Positions 1 through 6,859 of a stretch of 20,949 nt of DNA are shown here, piece after piece. The stretch covers positions 1-20,949 of the forward strand of contig CAAFXQ010000070.1 in the NCBI GenBank assembly GCA_900767015.1, read 5' to 3'. Positions within the stretch are counted from its first letter, which is position 1, and each line of letters begins with the position of its first letter. The notes under the pieces were generated by a model, which saw only the letters and a program-made list of their open reading frames with translations, did no database searches and was not told the origin of the DNA. This DNA is from Clostridia bacterium (GTDB lineage Bacteria; Bacillota; Clostridia; Oscillospirales; Acutalibacteraceae). A program made the position numbers and the translations under genes.

Positions 1-125
1 GTATGGGAAGCTCAGACAGTATTTTTGTATGAATAATGCGTTCATTGAAAGAATCAAACGCTTTATCCCGGTAATACCATAGGAGTATTGTTCTATTCTG
101 ATTATCAGTCTGACAGCTGACATAA

Positions 126-425
126 AAAAACTATACAGGTACTGATGATCGAAAAAGTCATAAGTATGCGGTATATTCAATGATCCGTAAAATTGCCCAG
201 GGTATCGGGGCTTCGCTTGTAGCGGCGCTGTTAAAGCTGACCGGGTATAACGAAGCGCTCGGTGCCGACCAGACGCTTGAAACGGCGGTTTCCGTCCGGA
301 ATCTTTCGGTACTTCTTGTTCTTTGCGGCGCAGTTATTATGGTGCTTTCGCTCTTTTTCGTGTATAATATCTCCGAGAAAAACACCGCAGACGTTTCGGA
401 CGCTTTGATAAAAAGCAAGGAGTAA
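126..425 (+). pseudogene. C-terminal remnant of a GPH/MelB-type sugar:cation symporter
   Basis: The frame is open from just after a stop at 123-125 and reads ...KYAVYSMIRKIAQGIGAS..., which matches the last part of glycoside-pentoside-hexuronide symporters: the YAVYSF-RKIAQ-type segment, then a final membrane helix (about LSVLLVLCGAVIMVLSLFFVYN) and a short charged cytoplasmic tail ending in KSKE. The family is normally about 450 residues; roughly 80-100 remain. The internal ATG at 180 has no Shine-Dalgarno site and falls inside the conserved segment, so it is unlikely to be a real start. I could not recognise the rest of the transporter upstream in another frame between 1 and 125. Its stop lies against the ribosome site of the next gene. 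Non-functional fragment inferred. Confidence 0.6.
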
Positions 426-430
426 GACAA

Positions 431-1756
431 ATGGAAAAATGGATAAAAACCGACACAGCCGCTGTTATGTTCACCGCATTGCAGACAAAAAAGCATTCAC
501 GGATTATCCGGGAAAGCGTTGAACTGAAAGATATTGAAATTGACGAAGCCGTTTTGCGGCAGGCGGTAGAAGCCGTTTTACCGAAGTTTCCGTCCTTTTG
601 CCGAAAACTTCGCAAGGGCTTCTTTTGGGGAGTTCTCGAATATACGGACAGACCGCCGCTCATTTTACCGGACACAGAAGTGTCGGCAAAGCCGCAGTGG
701 ATTAGCCGTGCAGAGGGCGGACCGGAGTTTCGGGTGCTGTTTTCAAAGCACGGGATAGCGGTTGAAGCGTCCCACGTTTTATGTGACGGTCACGGCTTGT
801 TACAGCTTCTTAAAGCGATCACCGCAAGCTATCTTGCGTATTGCGGCTGTGATATGACGGGCTGCGAAGCACTGACGGATTTTGACGAAACCGCTGAGGA
901 GAACGCTTATGTGCGCTATTATACCGGCGAAAAGCTTCCGACCGTGAAAAGAGAACCGTCCTACTGTTTTGCCGAAACGCCCGAACCGGGCTACCTTGAA
1001 TTTGTGACAGGGCTGATGTCGGTCGACGAGGTGAAAGAGAAAAGCCGGAAGCGAGGGCTTACCGTAACGGAATACTTTTGTGCGGCGATGATTCTTGCCG
1101 TAATCAGAAGCGCCAAAAAGCCGATTGATGATGCGGTTACGATTGCCGTTCCCGTCAATATGCGAAAATTCTTTCCGTCTGAAACGCTTCGGAACTTTTC
1201 AACAGATTTTCCGGTCGTATTTCATCCGGACGGCAGAAGCGATTTTACGCTTGATGAGGTTGTACAGAGCGTCAAAGGACAGTTAAAAAGCATGATTACC
1301 AAAGAAAACATTCAGGCTTTTCTCAATTCCTCTTATTCCATGACGCTGAATCCCGCCTTGCGTGCGATACCGGGCTTCATCAAATGGCCGCTTTTACGAT
1401 GTGTGCAAAAGCGTCAGCACAGAAAAGAGATGACCGTCATGATTTCCAATTTGGGGAACATTGTCATGCCGGAAAGTCTGTCCGACAAAATATCCCGATT
1501 TGATTTTATCGGCGGTGACCCGAAAGCCTACGGACTGACAAAATTCTGCAGTGCGGCAAGCATCAACGGACTGCTGACCTTTTGTTTTTCAAGCAACAAT
1601 CGTGACCGTGCGTTAAGTGACGCATTTTTCGCCGTGCTCACGCAAGACGGAGTCAAGGTGACGCGGCAGGTGAGCGGCGGTGAGATCAAAGATAAGCCGA
1701 AGTACAGAAAACAAGGTTTTACGCCTGTACCTTGGAAAGCGTTTTTCAATATATAA
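431..1756 (+). CDS. Condensation/CAT-fold acyltransferase (alcohol acetyltransferase-like), 441 aa
   Basis: The protein carries HVLCDG at residues 115-120, the HxxxDG motif of the chloramphenicol acetyltransferase/NRPS-condensation/alcohol O-acetyltransferase superfamily, in which the His is the general base. Length and a single HxxxDG fit stand-alone members with two half-domains; the second half holds a conserved-looking ISNLGN at about residues 338-343, as in family members where an Asn/Gly segment lines the tunnel. No signal peptide or membrane helix is seen, so a cytoplasmic enzyme moving an acyl group from CoA or a carrier to an alcohol or amine is likely; the substrate cannot be told. 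AGGAG at 418-422 precedes the ATG by 8 nt. It is followed by a strong terminator hairpin, so it is transcribed apart from the tetR operon. No NRPS or PKS genes accompany it. Confidence 0.7.
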   Translation: MEKWIKTDTAAVMFTALQTKKHSRIIRESVELKDIEIDEAVLRQAVEAVLPKFPSFCRKLRKGFFWGVLEYTDRPPLILPDTEVSAKPQWISRAEGGPEFRVLFSKHGIAVEASHVLCDGHGLLQLLKAITASYLAYCGCDMTGCEALTDFDETAEENAYVRYYTGEKLPTVKREPSYCFAETPEPGYLEFVTGLMSVDEVKEKSRKRGLTVTEYFCAAMILAVIRSAKKPIDDAVTIAVPVNMRKFFPSETLRNFSTDFPVVFHPDGRSDFTLDEVVQSVKGQLKSMITKENIQAFLNSSYSMTLNPALRAIPGFIKWPLLRCVQKRQHRKEMTVMISNLGNIVMPESLSDKISRFDFIGGDPKAYGLTKFCSAASINGLLTFCFSSNNRDRALSDAFFAVLTQDGVKVTRQVSGGEIKDKPKYRKQGFTPVPWKAFFNI

Positions 1757-1760
1757 AGAT

Positions 1761-1808
1761 GAACCACAGCCTGCTGTTTTGAGGCTGTGGTTCGGTGCTG
1801 TTTATTTT
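1761..1808 (+). terminator. Rho-independent terminator-like hairpin after the acyltransferase
   Basis: A perfect 11-bp inverted repeat, GAACCACAGCC (1761-1771) and GGCTGTGGTTC (1783-1793), encloses an 11-nt loop and is followed by a T-rich but interrupted tail (GGTGCTGTTTATTTT). It starts 4 bp past the acyltransferase stop codon. Confidence 0.7.
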
Positions 1809-1983
1809 AATATGAATTCATTCTCCAAGATTTCTTTTGCTCTGTTTCAGCTGTCGGATATGGATGCAGAATATCATGTCTGAAGCCGGATTTGCTTGCA
1901 ATATCAGTAAATTTCTTATGAATAGCGAACGTGGAATAGGTTATCATTTAAGATGGAATAGTGAATCATTTCAAAATAAGATG
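1794..1983. other. Gene-free AT-rich spacer
   Basis: This lies within the 354-bp stretch between the acyltransferase and the tetR-type gene. The short open frames crossing it have no ribosome site and no recognisable protein. I see no repeat or structured RNA here; the flanks hold the hairpin at 1761 and the one at 1984. Confidence 0.5.
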
Positions 1984-2022
1984 AAACCGACGGGCTGTGT
2001 TGTCCGTCGGCTTTTCGTTTTT
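1984..2022 (+). terminator. Second Rho-independent terminator-like hairpin
   Basis: CCGACGG (1987-1993) pairs with CCGTCGG (2004-2010) around a 10-nt loop; AAA before and CTTTTCGTTTTT after complete a standard terminator outline. It sits about 10 bp before the promoter at 2033 and would insulate the tetR operon from upstream transcription. Confidence 0.65.
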
Positions 2023-2032
2023 CTGACAACAC

Positions 2033-2061
2033 TTGACAAGTTACCTCAAAGTAACTATAAT
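2033..2061 (+). promoter_or_regulatory. Consensus sigma-A promoter of the tetR operon
   Basis: TTGACA (2033-2038), a 17-bp spacer, and TATAAT (2056-2061) match the sigma-A/sigma-70 consensus exactly. It lies 50 bp before the tetR start. The spacer and the region just after the -10 box are occupied by two operator-like palindromes. Confidence 0.85.
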
Positions 2062-2082
2062 CAAAGTGACCTAATGGTAACT
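2039..2082 (+). promoter_or_regulatory. Tandem palindromic operator, probable autoregulatory TetR site
   Basis: Two 18-bp palindromes of the same design occur 26 bp apart: AGTTAC-N6-GTAACT at 2039-2056 and AGTGAC-N6-GTAACT at 2065-2082; the second extends outward to AAAGTGAC...GTAACTTT with one mismatch. The first fills the promoter spacer and touches the -10 box, the second covers the transcription start region. The adjacent gene encodes a TetR-family repressor, so binding by that repressor to shut its own operon is the natural inference. Confidence 0.75.
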
Positions 2083-2110
2083 TTTGCTGTTGAAATAAGA
2101 GGCTGACTTT

Positions 2111-2698
2111 ATGAAAACGACAAAAAAAGAGATTTTGGACGCCGCCTTAACCGTGTTTTCGGAAAAAGGCTATGAGGGCGCTTTACTGCGTGACATTTCC
2201 GCATCTCTCGGCATTACCAAGCCGGCACTGTATAAGCATTTTGAAAGTAAAGAAGCGCTCTGGAATGCGATGATTGCTTCTGTCGAGCAGTATTACGGGG
2301 AAAGCTTTGCCGCTGTTTCGGGAGTGCCTGTTCCGGACAGCTGGGATGAATTTTGTGCGCTGACTTTCAGGCAGATTGATTTTACAATGCACGATGAAAC
2401 GGTAAAGCGTGTGCGCAGACTGCTGACGCTCGAGCAATTCAGAAGCGAAAGAATGTCCGCTCTTGCCACGAAGCATTTTATTACAGGGATTGAAGAACGC
2501 TATACCGAAATCTTCGCCGGTATGATGGAAAAAGGGCTGATGAAAGCGGCTGAGCCCGGACTGCTCGCTTTTCAGTATACCGCACCCGTCACGGTGATGA
2601 TCCATCTTTGCGACCGTGAGCCGGAAAAAGAAGCAGAAATTATGAAGAAGATTGAAGCGCATATCCGGCAGTTTGCGGACGAACACCGGGCAAAATGA
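2111..2698 (+). CDS. TetR/AcrR-family transcriptional repressor, 195 aa
   Basis: Residues 1-55 form a TetR helix-turn-helix: the pattern KKEILDAALTVFSEKGY, then LRDISASLGITKPALYKHF with the recognition helix TKPALYKHF, then KEALW. The rest is a variable helical ligand-binding domain of usual size for the family. An AAGAGG-like ribosome site precedes the ATG by about 9 nt. It heads a tight six-gene + strand operon (16 bp to the next gene), and the two palindromes in its promoter are the probable binding sites. The ligand is unknown; the flavodoxin-fold reductase and acetyltransferase genes downstream suggest response to a small toxic compound, which is inference only. Confidence 0.9.
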   Translation: MKTTKKEILDAALTVFSEKGYEGALLRDISASLGITKPALYKHFESKEALWNAMIASVEQYYGESFAAVSGVPVPDSWDEFCALTFRQIDFTMHDETVKRVRRLLTLEQFRSERMSALATKHFITGIEERYTEIFAGMMEKGLMKAAEPGLLAFQYTAPVTVMIHLCDREPEKEAEIMKKIEAHIRQFADEHRAK

Positions 2699-2713
2699 CA
2701 GGAGGAGTACGAT

Positions 2714-3076
2714 ATGAAATACACTTGGTTAGAGCAATACCTTTTAAGCAAAAAAGGCGTTCATAAAGATTTTAAAGCGGAATGGAATTGGGATCGTTAC
2801 CTGATCGAAGACAAAATGTTTGCTGCGGTCTGTTATGCAGACGACGGGAAGGCGATCTATATCACGCTGAAGCTTGACCCGGTCGAGGGCGATTATCTGC
2901 GGACGCAATATGAGGATATCATTCCCGGCTACTATATGAATAAGGTACATTGGAATTCGGTCAGGGCAGACGGAAACGTGCCCGACGAGCTGTTGCAGAC
3001 GCTTTTGGATAAATCGTATGCGCTTGTGCTTTCCGGGTTCAGCAAAAAGAAGCAAGCGCAAATTCCGGGAGAGTGA
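2714..3076 (+). CDS. MmcQ/YjbR-family protein, 120 aa
   Basis: The small single-domain protein has the outline of the MmcQ/YjbR family (CyaY-like fold, often annotated DNA-binding): an N-terminal LEQYLLSKKGV segment, a central K-MFAAVCYADDGKAIYITLKLDP segment, and a C-terminal YYMNKVHWNSV followed by LLDKSYALVLSGFSKKKQ. The HWNSV and D-KSYALV blocks are typical. Length (~120 aa) is normal. The biochemical role of the family is poorly defined. GGAGGAG at 2701-2707 gives a very strong ribosome site 6 nt from the ATG. It is often found beside TetR regulators and small detoxification genes, as here. Confidence 0.85.
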   Translation: MKYTWLEQYLLSKKGVHKDFKAEWNWDRYLIEDKMFAAVCYADDGKAIYITLKLDPVEGDYLRTQYEDIIPGYYMNKVHWNSVRADGNVPDELLQTLLDKSYALVLSGFSKKKQAQIPGE

Positions 3077-3081
3077 AGAAT

Positions 3082-3771
3082 ATGAAAATTGTATTGATAC
3101 ACGGACAAAATCACAAAGGCAGTACCTGTCATATCGGTAGGCTTTTGGCGGATAAAATAAACGGGGAAAAGGAGATAGCGGAATTCTTTTTGCCGAAAGA
3201 TCTCAATCACTTTTGCCTTGGCTGTTACGCTTGCATGAAAGATATAAAAAACTGCCCGTATTACGAAGAGAAGAAAGTTCTGGCTGACGCCATGGAAAAG
3301 GCGGATCTGCTGATTCTTACGTCGCCGAACTACTGTATGCTTCCGTCTGCACCGCTGAAAACTTTTATTGATTTATTTTATCAGTATTGGCTTCCCCACA
3401 GACCGCAGGCGGATATGTTTCATAAGAAAGCCGTTGTCATTTCTACAACGGCAGGTATGGGCGCCGGCAAGGTCTGCACACAGCTTAAAAGAACGCTTGC
3501 CTATTGGGGTGTTCCGTATATCAGAAAATATGCCGTCGCCGTTCAGGCTGCAAGCTGGAAAGAGGTAAGTTCAAAGAAAAAAGACAAAATCGAAAAGGAT
3601 ATGACAGCCCTTGCCGGCCGTATCGAAAAAGCAAAGCCCGGCAAGCCGTCGCCGTATATCCGCTTCATGTTTCGTATGATGGCAATGGCAAAGAAAAACC
3701 CCGATGACCCCGAATCGGAGTATTGGAGACAGAAAGGCTGGCTTGACGGCAAAAGGCCATGGAAGGATTGA
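3082..3771 (+). CDS. Flavodoxin-fold NAD(P)H-dependent FMN oxidoreductase, 229 aa
   Basis: The N-terminus KIVLIHGQNHKGSTCHIGRL is the flavodoxin-like beta-strand plus phosphate-binding loop that holds FMN; FCLGCYACMKDIKNCPYYE is the cysteine-rich segment common in the iron-sulfur flavoprotein/NADPH-dependent FMN reductase group, and LTSPNYCMLPSAPLKTFIDL is the second FMN loop (SPNYxxxxSxxLKxFiDR type). A possible GTG at 3073 overlaps the previous stop, but the ATG at 3082 has GGGAGAG about 8 nt before it and starts directly with the beta-strand, so it is preferred. The last ~45 residues (from about SPYIRFMFRMMAM) resemble a short amphipathic tail. Likely a soluble reductase of small electrophiles such as quinones or nitro compounds; the substrate is not visible. 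Confidence 0.85.
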   Translation: MKIVLIHGQNHKGSTCHIGRLLADKINGEKEIAEFFLPKDLNHFCLGCYACMKDIKNCPYYEEKKVLADAMEKADLLILTSPNYCMLPSAPLKTFIDLFYQYWLPHRPQADMFHKKAVVISTTAGMGAGKVCTQLKRTLAYWGVPYIRKYAVAVQAASWKEVSSKKKDKIEKDMTALAGRIEKAKPGKPSPYIRFMFRMMAMAKKNPDDPESEYWRQKGWLDGKRPWKD

Positions 3772-3775
3772 TGAT

Positions 3776-4747
3776 ATGAAATTAGAAACAAAACGGCTGC
3801 TTCTTCGCCCCTGGACGCCGGAGGACGCAGAAAGCCTTTACCGATACGCAAGCGACGACCGGGTCGGACCGATTGCCGGTTGGCAACCGCACAAAAGTGT
3901 TGAAGAAAGCCGACAGATTATCCGTGACGTTTTGTCGGCGGAGGAAACCTATGCCGTGGTGCTGAAAGGGACCGACGAGCCGGTCGGCAGTATCGGCCTG
4001 ATGATCGGCGAAAGGAGCAATCTTGATTTGCCGGAAAACGAGGGTGAAATCGGCTATTGGATCGGTGTACCGTATTGGGGACAGGGCCTGATTCCCCAGG
4101 CGATGAACGAGCTGATACGCCACGCTTTTGAAGAGCTGCGCTTAGACAGGCTGTGGTGCGGCTATTTTGACGGCAACGAAAAGTCAAAACGCTGTCAGGA
4201 AAAATGCGGATTCCGCTATCATCATACGAACCGGGACATTTACTGGGCGTTAATGGACGATATCCGAACCGAGCATGTCACCTGTCTTGAAAAACGGTAC
4301 GCAAGACCGCTTATGCGCTTTGAATTACCAAAAGCAATCGACTTAATCCGGGCGGTCTTTCTTCAGTTTGAAGCCCCCGAATATTCTCCTGAGGGCATCG
4401 CACATTTCCGGGCAAGTCTTGACGATGAAGAGCGGACAAAAGCAATGAAATGGTTCGGCGCTTTTGACAACGGGAACCTTGTCGGCGTGCTGACCGTGAG
4501 GGCACCGCAGCATATCGGCGGCTTTTTTGTCAAAGCCGAGTTTCAGGGACAGGGCTTCGGAAGAATGCTTTTTGAAGAAATGAAAAAAGACTTTGAAAAT
4601 CAGGTGTTTACGGTCAATTCCTCGCCCTATGCCGTCAAGATTTATGAGCACCTCGGTTTTACGCCGACCGACAGTGAACAAACGGTCAACGACCTGCGTT
4701 TTACGCCGATGATTTATAACGGAGAAGAATTTGAGGAGTCAAAATAA
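3776..4747 (+). CDS. Fusion of two GNAT acetyltransferase domains, 323 aa
   Basis: Residues 1-~170 are a RimJ/RimL-type GNAT: ETKRLLLRPWTPEDAESLYRY at the start, GEIGYWIGVPYWGQGLIPQAM as the acetyl-CoA binding motif A (Q/RxxGxG/A variant WGQGLI), and N-EKSKRCQEKCGFRYHH as motif B. Residues ~175-323 are a second, different GNAT: FFVKAEFQGQGFGRMLFEEM (GQGFG loop) and NSSPYAVKIYEHLGF. Both have intact acetyl-CoA loops, so both could be active. The start at 3776 follows GGAAGG (3761-3766) and the previous stop by 4 bp. An upstream in-frame ATG at 3704 lies inside the previous gene and is rejected. No deletion or frameshift separates the halves; the fusion is clean. Substrates are unknown. Confidence 0.85.
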   Translation: MKLETKRLLLRPWTPEDAESLYRYASDDRVGPIAGWQPHKSVEESRQIIRDVLSAEETYAVVLKGTDEPVGSIGLMIGERSNLDLPENEGEIGYWIGVPYWGQGLIPQAMNELIRHAFEELRLDRLWCGYFDGNEKSKRCQEKCGFRYHHTNRDIYWALMDDIRTEHVTCLEKRYARPLMRFELPKAIDLIRAVFLQFEAPEYSPEGIAHFRASLDDEERTKAMKWFGAFDNGNLVGVLTVRAPQHIGGFFVKAEFQGQGFGRMLFEEMKKDFENQVFTVNSSPYAVKIYEHLGFTPTDSEQTVNDLRFTPMIYNGEEFEESK

Positions 4748-5257
4748 ATGAGAAAAAAGATACTAAATCCGCTTACCATGCTGTGCTTCGGTTTGCTCAT
4801 CGGCATTGCGGCAAGACTATTGGATATTTACACAACCAACTTAGGCGAAATTTTCTCGCAAATGGCAATCTGGATTTTAATGGGCACGCTGATTTCGGTT
4901 TACAGCGAAACGGCGAAAAAAGCGATGCTTAATGTTCTGCCGTTCTGTCTCGGAATGCTTGTGACCTATTATGCGGTTGCCGCTTTCAGTCACGGGGTGT
5001 ATTCGAAAGATTTTATTATCGGCTGGACGGTGTTTGCCCTGTGTTCCCCTGTCATGGCGTATTTTGCCTGGCTGACAAAGGAAAGCGGAATCTTCCCGAA
5101 AATCGTGAGCGTGGGAATTGTAGCTGTGTCGGTACTGTCGTCAGTCATATTGTTCGATCGCCTGCGGGTCTATGATTTTATTATTGACGGCGTGTTGATT
5201 TACTTTTTGTTTATAAAAAAAATTGACAGAGCAAAATATATAAGGAGCGAAAAATGA
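4748..5257 (+). CDS. Integral membrane protein of unknown function, 169 aa
   Basis: About six hydrophobic helices are visible (roughly residues 9-25, 34-52, 58-80, 88-108, 115-136, 142-156), with a positively charged N-terminus (MRKK) and C-terminus (KKIDRAKYIRSEK), so both ends are probably cytoplasmic. I do not recognise a named family with confidence; the GLLIGIAARLLD start may fit the DUF6518 membrane family. GAGGAG (4733-4738) lies 9 nt upstream, and the ATG follows the previous stop codon directly, so it is translationally linked to the GNAT fusion. Confidence 0.75.
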   Translation: MRKKILNPLTMLCFGLLIGIAARLLDIYTTNLGEIFSQMAIWILMGTLISVYSETAKKAMLNVLPFCLGMLVTYYAVAAFSHGVYSKDFIIGWTVFALCSPVMAYFAWLTKESGIFPKIVSVGIVAVSVLSSVILFDRLRVYDFIIDGVLIYFLFIKKIDRAKYIRSEK

Positions 5258-5457
5258 GTAAGTATCATGCATTGTGGGAGTATGTTTCCCAAAACGGCGG
5301 AAACAAGATTGTTCTTTCATTCGATGAAATCAAAACACTTACCGGGTTTCCGATTGATCATTCTTTTTTGAGTTACAAGAAAGAACTGACGGAGTACGGA
5401 TACAAGGTCGGGAAAATATCAATGAAAGAACGGACGGTTGAATTTTTAAAGGAATAG
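5254..5457 (+). CDS. Small conserved-type protein of unknown function, 67 aa
   Basis: It overlaps the membrane-protein gene by ATGA (5254-5257) and has its own AAGGAG ribosome site at 5242-5247, a good sign of real coding. The protein is soluble and basic, with LSFDEIKTLTGFPIDHSFLSY followed by KELTEYGYKVGKISMKERTVEF. I recall similar small proteins (SKY-LW-YV..., IDHSFL-YKKEL, VGKISMKE) in Firmicutes acetyltransferase neighbourhoods, but cannot assign a function. It is the last gene of the tetR operon; I saw no terminator in the 12 bp before the converging MOSC gene. Confidence 0.7.
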   Translation: MSKYHALWEYVSQNGGNKIVLSFDEIKTLTGFPIDHSFLSYKKELTEYGYKVGKISMKERTVEFLKE

Positions 5458-5469
5458 ACAAAATAATGA

Positions 5470-5901
5470 CTAAACCGTTTTTATCTCGTCTCCCTGAAAG
5501 ACCTTACCGCCCTTGATAACTTTGGCAAATACGCCCTCTTTGGGCATGATGCACTGACCGACTAATGCTCTTATCGCACAGCCGTCGTGGCACTCCTTAC
5601 CGATCTGACTGATTTCGAGCACACATTCGCCGACCTGAAGTCTTGTTCCGACGGGGAGTGTGTGAAGAACGATGCCTTCGGTCGTGATGTTTTCGGCGAA
5701 AACGCCGTGACAAAGCCCGTTTGTCGGCATTCCCTTTGCTTTTTCGATGCTTTCTTTCGCAAGGAGACTGACCTGCCGGTGCCATTTTCCGGCGTGGGCG
5801 TCGCCCTCAAAGCCGAAATCTTCAATCAGCACGCCCGGATTGATTTTCGTTTTGGGCGTGCCCTTTTTTTCGCTGATGTTGATGGAAAGTACCTTTGCCA
5901 T
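5470..5901 (-). CDS. MOSC-domain protein, 143 aa
   Basis: MOSC domains are named after the C-terminus of Moco sulfurases and are thought to handle sulfur or ligands of pterin cofactors. This is a stand-alone MOSC: VLSINISEKKGTPKT at the start, GFEGDAHAGKWHRQVSLLAKESI near residue 30 (the DxHaG--RQVSLL block), GVFAENITTEGI in the middle, and the conserved cysteine region ISQIGKECHDGCAIRALVGQC at about residues 96-116, followed by GVFAKVIKGG. Length is normal for the short bacterial class. It is the last gene of the tungsten cofactor operon, and its ribosome site is made from the last two codons of moaA. Finding it with moaA/moaC/mogA is usual in Clostridia. Confidence 0.93.
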   Translation of the reverse strand: MAKVLSINISEKKGTPKTKINPGVLIEDFGFEGDAHAGKWHRQVSLLAKESIEKAKGMPTNGLCHGVFAENITTEGIVLHTLPVGTRLQVGECVLEISQIGKECHDGCAIRALVGQCIMPKEGVFAKVIKGGKVFQGDEIKTV

Positions 5902-5907
5902 TTTCTT

Positions 5908-6858
5908 TTATCCTCCAATTTTGTCAAGTCCGTGAAAGCCCGCATAGCCGCACGAAAAGCTGTGCCCTTCCGGCTTTGAAAGGATCGCTTTTCTGACTTC
6001 TTCAATGAGCTTTTCTTCGTTGTCGATGCTGTCTGAGATGTCAAATTCCGTATTGCTTCCGAGACACGGTCTGATTTTTCCGTCGCTTAAGACCCGTATG
6101 CGGTTGCAGTCGGAGCAAAACTGCTCGCTGATCGGGTTGATAAAGCCGATTCTGCCCTGAAAGCCGTCGGCTGTATAATATTTCGCAACGCTTTTTTCGG
6201 CGTTGCTTTTTTTGCTTTCAATCGGCTTTAAAAACGGGAAGCGTCCGAGGATTTCTTCTCCTTTGATAATCAGCCGCTCATTTTCGCCGGTGTCCGAAAA
6301 CGGCATCAGCTCAATAAAACGCACGTCGATTTTGCGTTCCTTAGCAAGCCCTATCAGGCTTTCGGCGTCGCCGTCGTTCTGCCCTCGTATCAGGACGCTG
6401 TTGATTCGGATATGCGAAATTCCACACCTTTGCGCTTCTTCGATTCCGTCCAACACGTCCATTAAGCAGTCGCACCCGGTAAGCGCCTTGTACTTCTCCC
6501 GGTCGAGCGTGTCAAGGCTGACGTTGACGGCACTGACGCCGCTTTTTTGAAGCTCTTTTGCATACTTTTTGAGAAGCACGCCGTTGGTCGTCAGCACAAG
6601 CTTTCTGATGCCCGGTGTCCGGCTGATTCGTCCGGCAATGTCCGCAATATCGCTTCGCATCAGCGGTTCGCCGCCTGTAAGCCGCACCTTGGTAATGCCT
6701 AAGGCGGCAAAGGCACGGACAATTTTTTCAATTTCCGAAGCCGTAAGCTCAGTTTCATTTGTTTCGGCTTCGTCCGTGCAATAGACACAGCGAAGCGGAC
6801 AACGCTTGGTGACCGACAGCCGAAGATATTCAATTTTCCGTCCGTAAGAATCCGTCAT
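5908..6858 (-). CDS. moaA: GTP 3',8-cyclase MoaA, 316 aa
   Basis: MoaA is a radical-SAM enzyme converting GTP to 3',8-cyclo-GTP, the first step of molybdopterin synthesis. The SAM cluster motif CPLRCVYC is at residues 20-27 (Cys20, 24, 27); LTGGEPLMR is the SAM-binding GGEP loop; FCSDCNRIRVLSDGKIRPC supplies the three cysteines of the C-terminal GTP-binding [4Fe-4S] cluster; the protein ends in Gly-Gly, the tail needed in MoaA for turnover. The start at 6858 gives the usual MTDSYGRKIEYLRLSVT beginning, one base after the moaC stop, with GAGG about 8 nt before; the longer frame to 6903 runs into moaC and is rejected. Confidence 0.97.
   Translation of the reverse strand: MTDSYGRKIEYLRLSVTKRCPLRCVYCTDEAETNETELTASEIEKIVRAFAALGITKVRLTGGEPLMRSDIADIAGRISRTPGIRKLVLTTNGVLLKKYAKELQKSGVSAVNVSLDTLDREKYKALTGCDCLMDVLDGIEEAQRCGISHIRINSVLIRGQNDGDAESLIGLAKERKIDVRFIELMPFSDTGENERLIIKGEEILGRFPFLKPIESKKSNAEKSVAKYYTADGFQGRIGFINPISEQFCSDCNRIRVLSDGKIRPCLGSNTEFDISDSIDNEEKLIEEVRKAILSKPEGHSFSCGYAGFHGLDKIGG
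5911..5916 (-). promoter_or_regulatory. Ribosome site of the MOSC gene formed by the moaA Gly-Gly codons
   Basis: On the - strand the last moaA codons are GGA GGA TAA. GGAGGA is also an ideal Shine-Dalgarno sequence 9 nt before the MOSC ATG (5901), so the functional Gly-Gly tail and the ribosome site are the same bases. Confidence 0.8.
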
Positions 6859-6859
6859 G

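Noticed and set aside
1981..2010. MKPTG... start resembling an AbrB-type regulator
   Set aside because: The match ends after five residues; the bases are explained by the terminator hairpin CCGACGG/CCGTCGG.
5587..5979. 130-codon + strand open frame
   Set aside because: Antisense to the MOSC gene and the end of moaA, both clearly recognised; no promoter or ribosome site.
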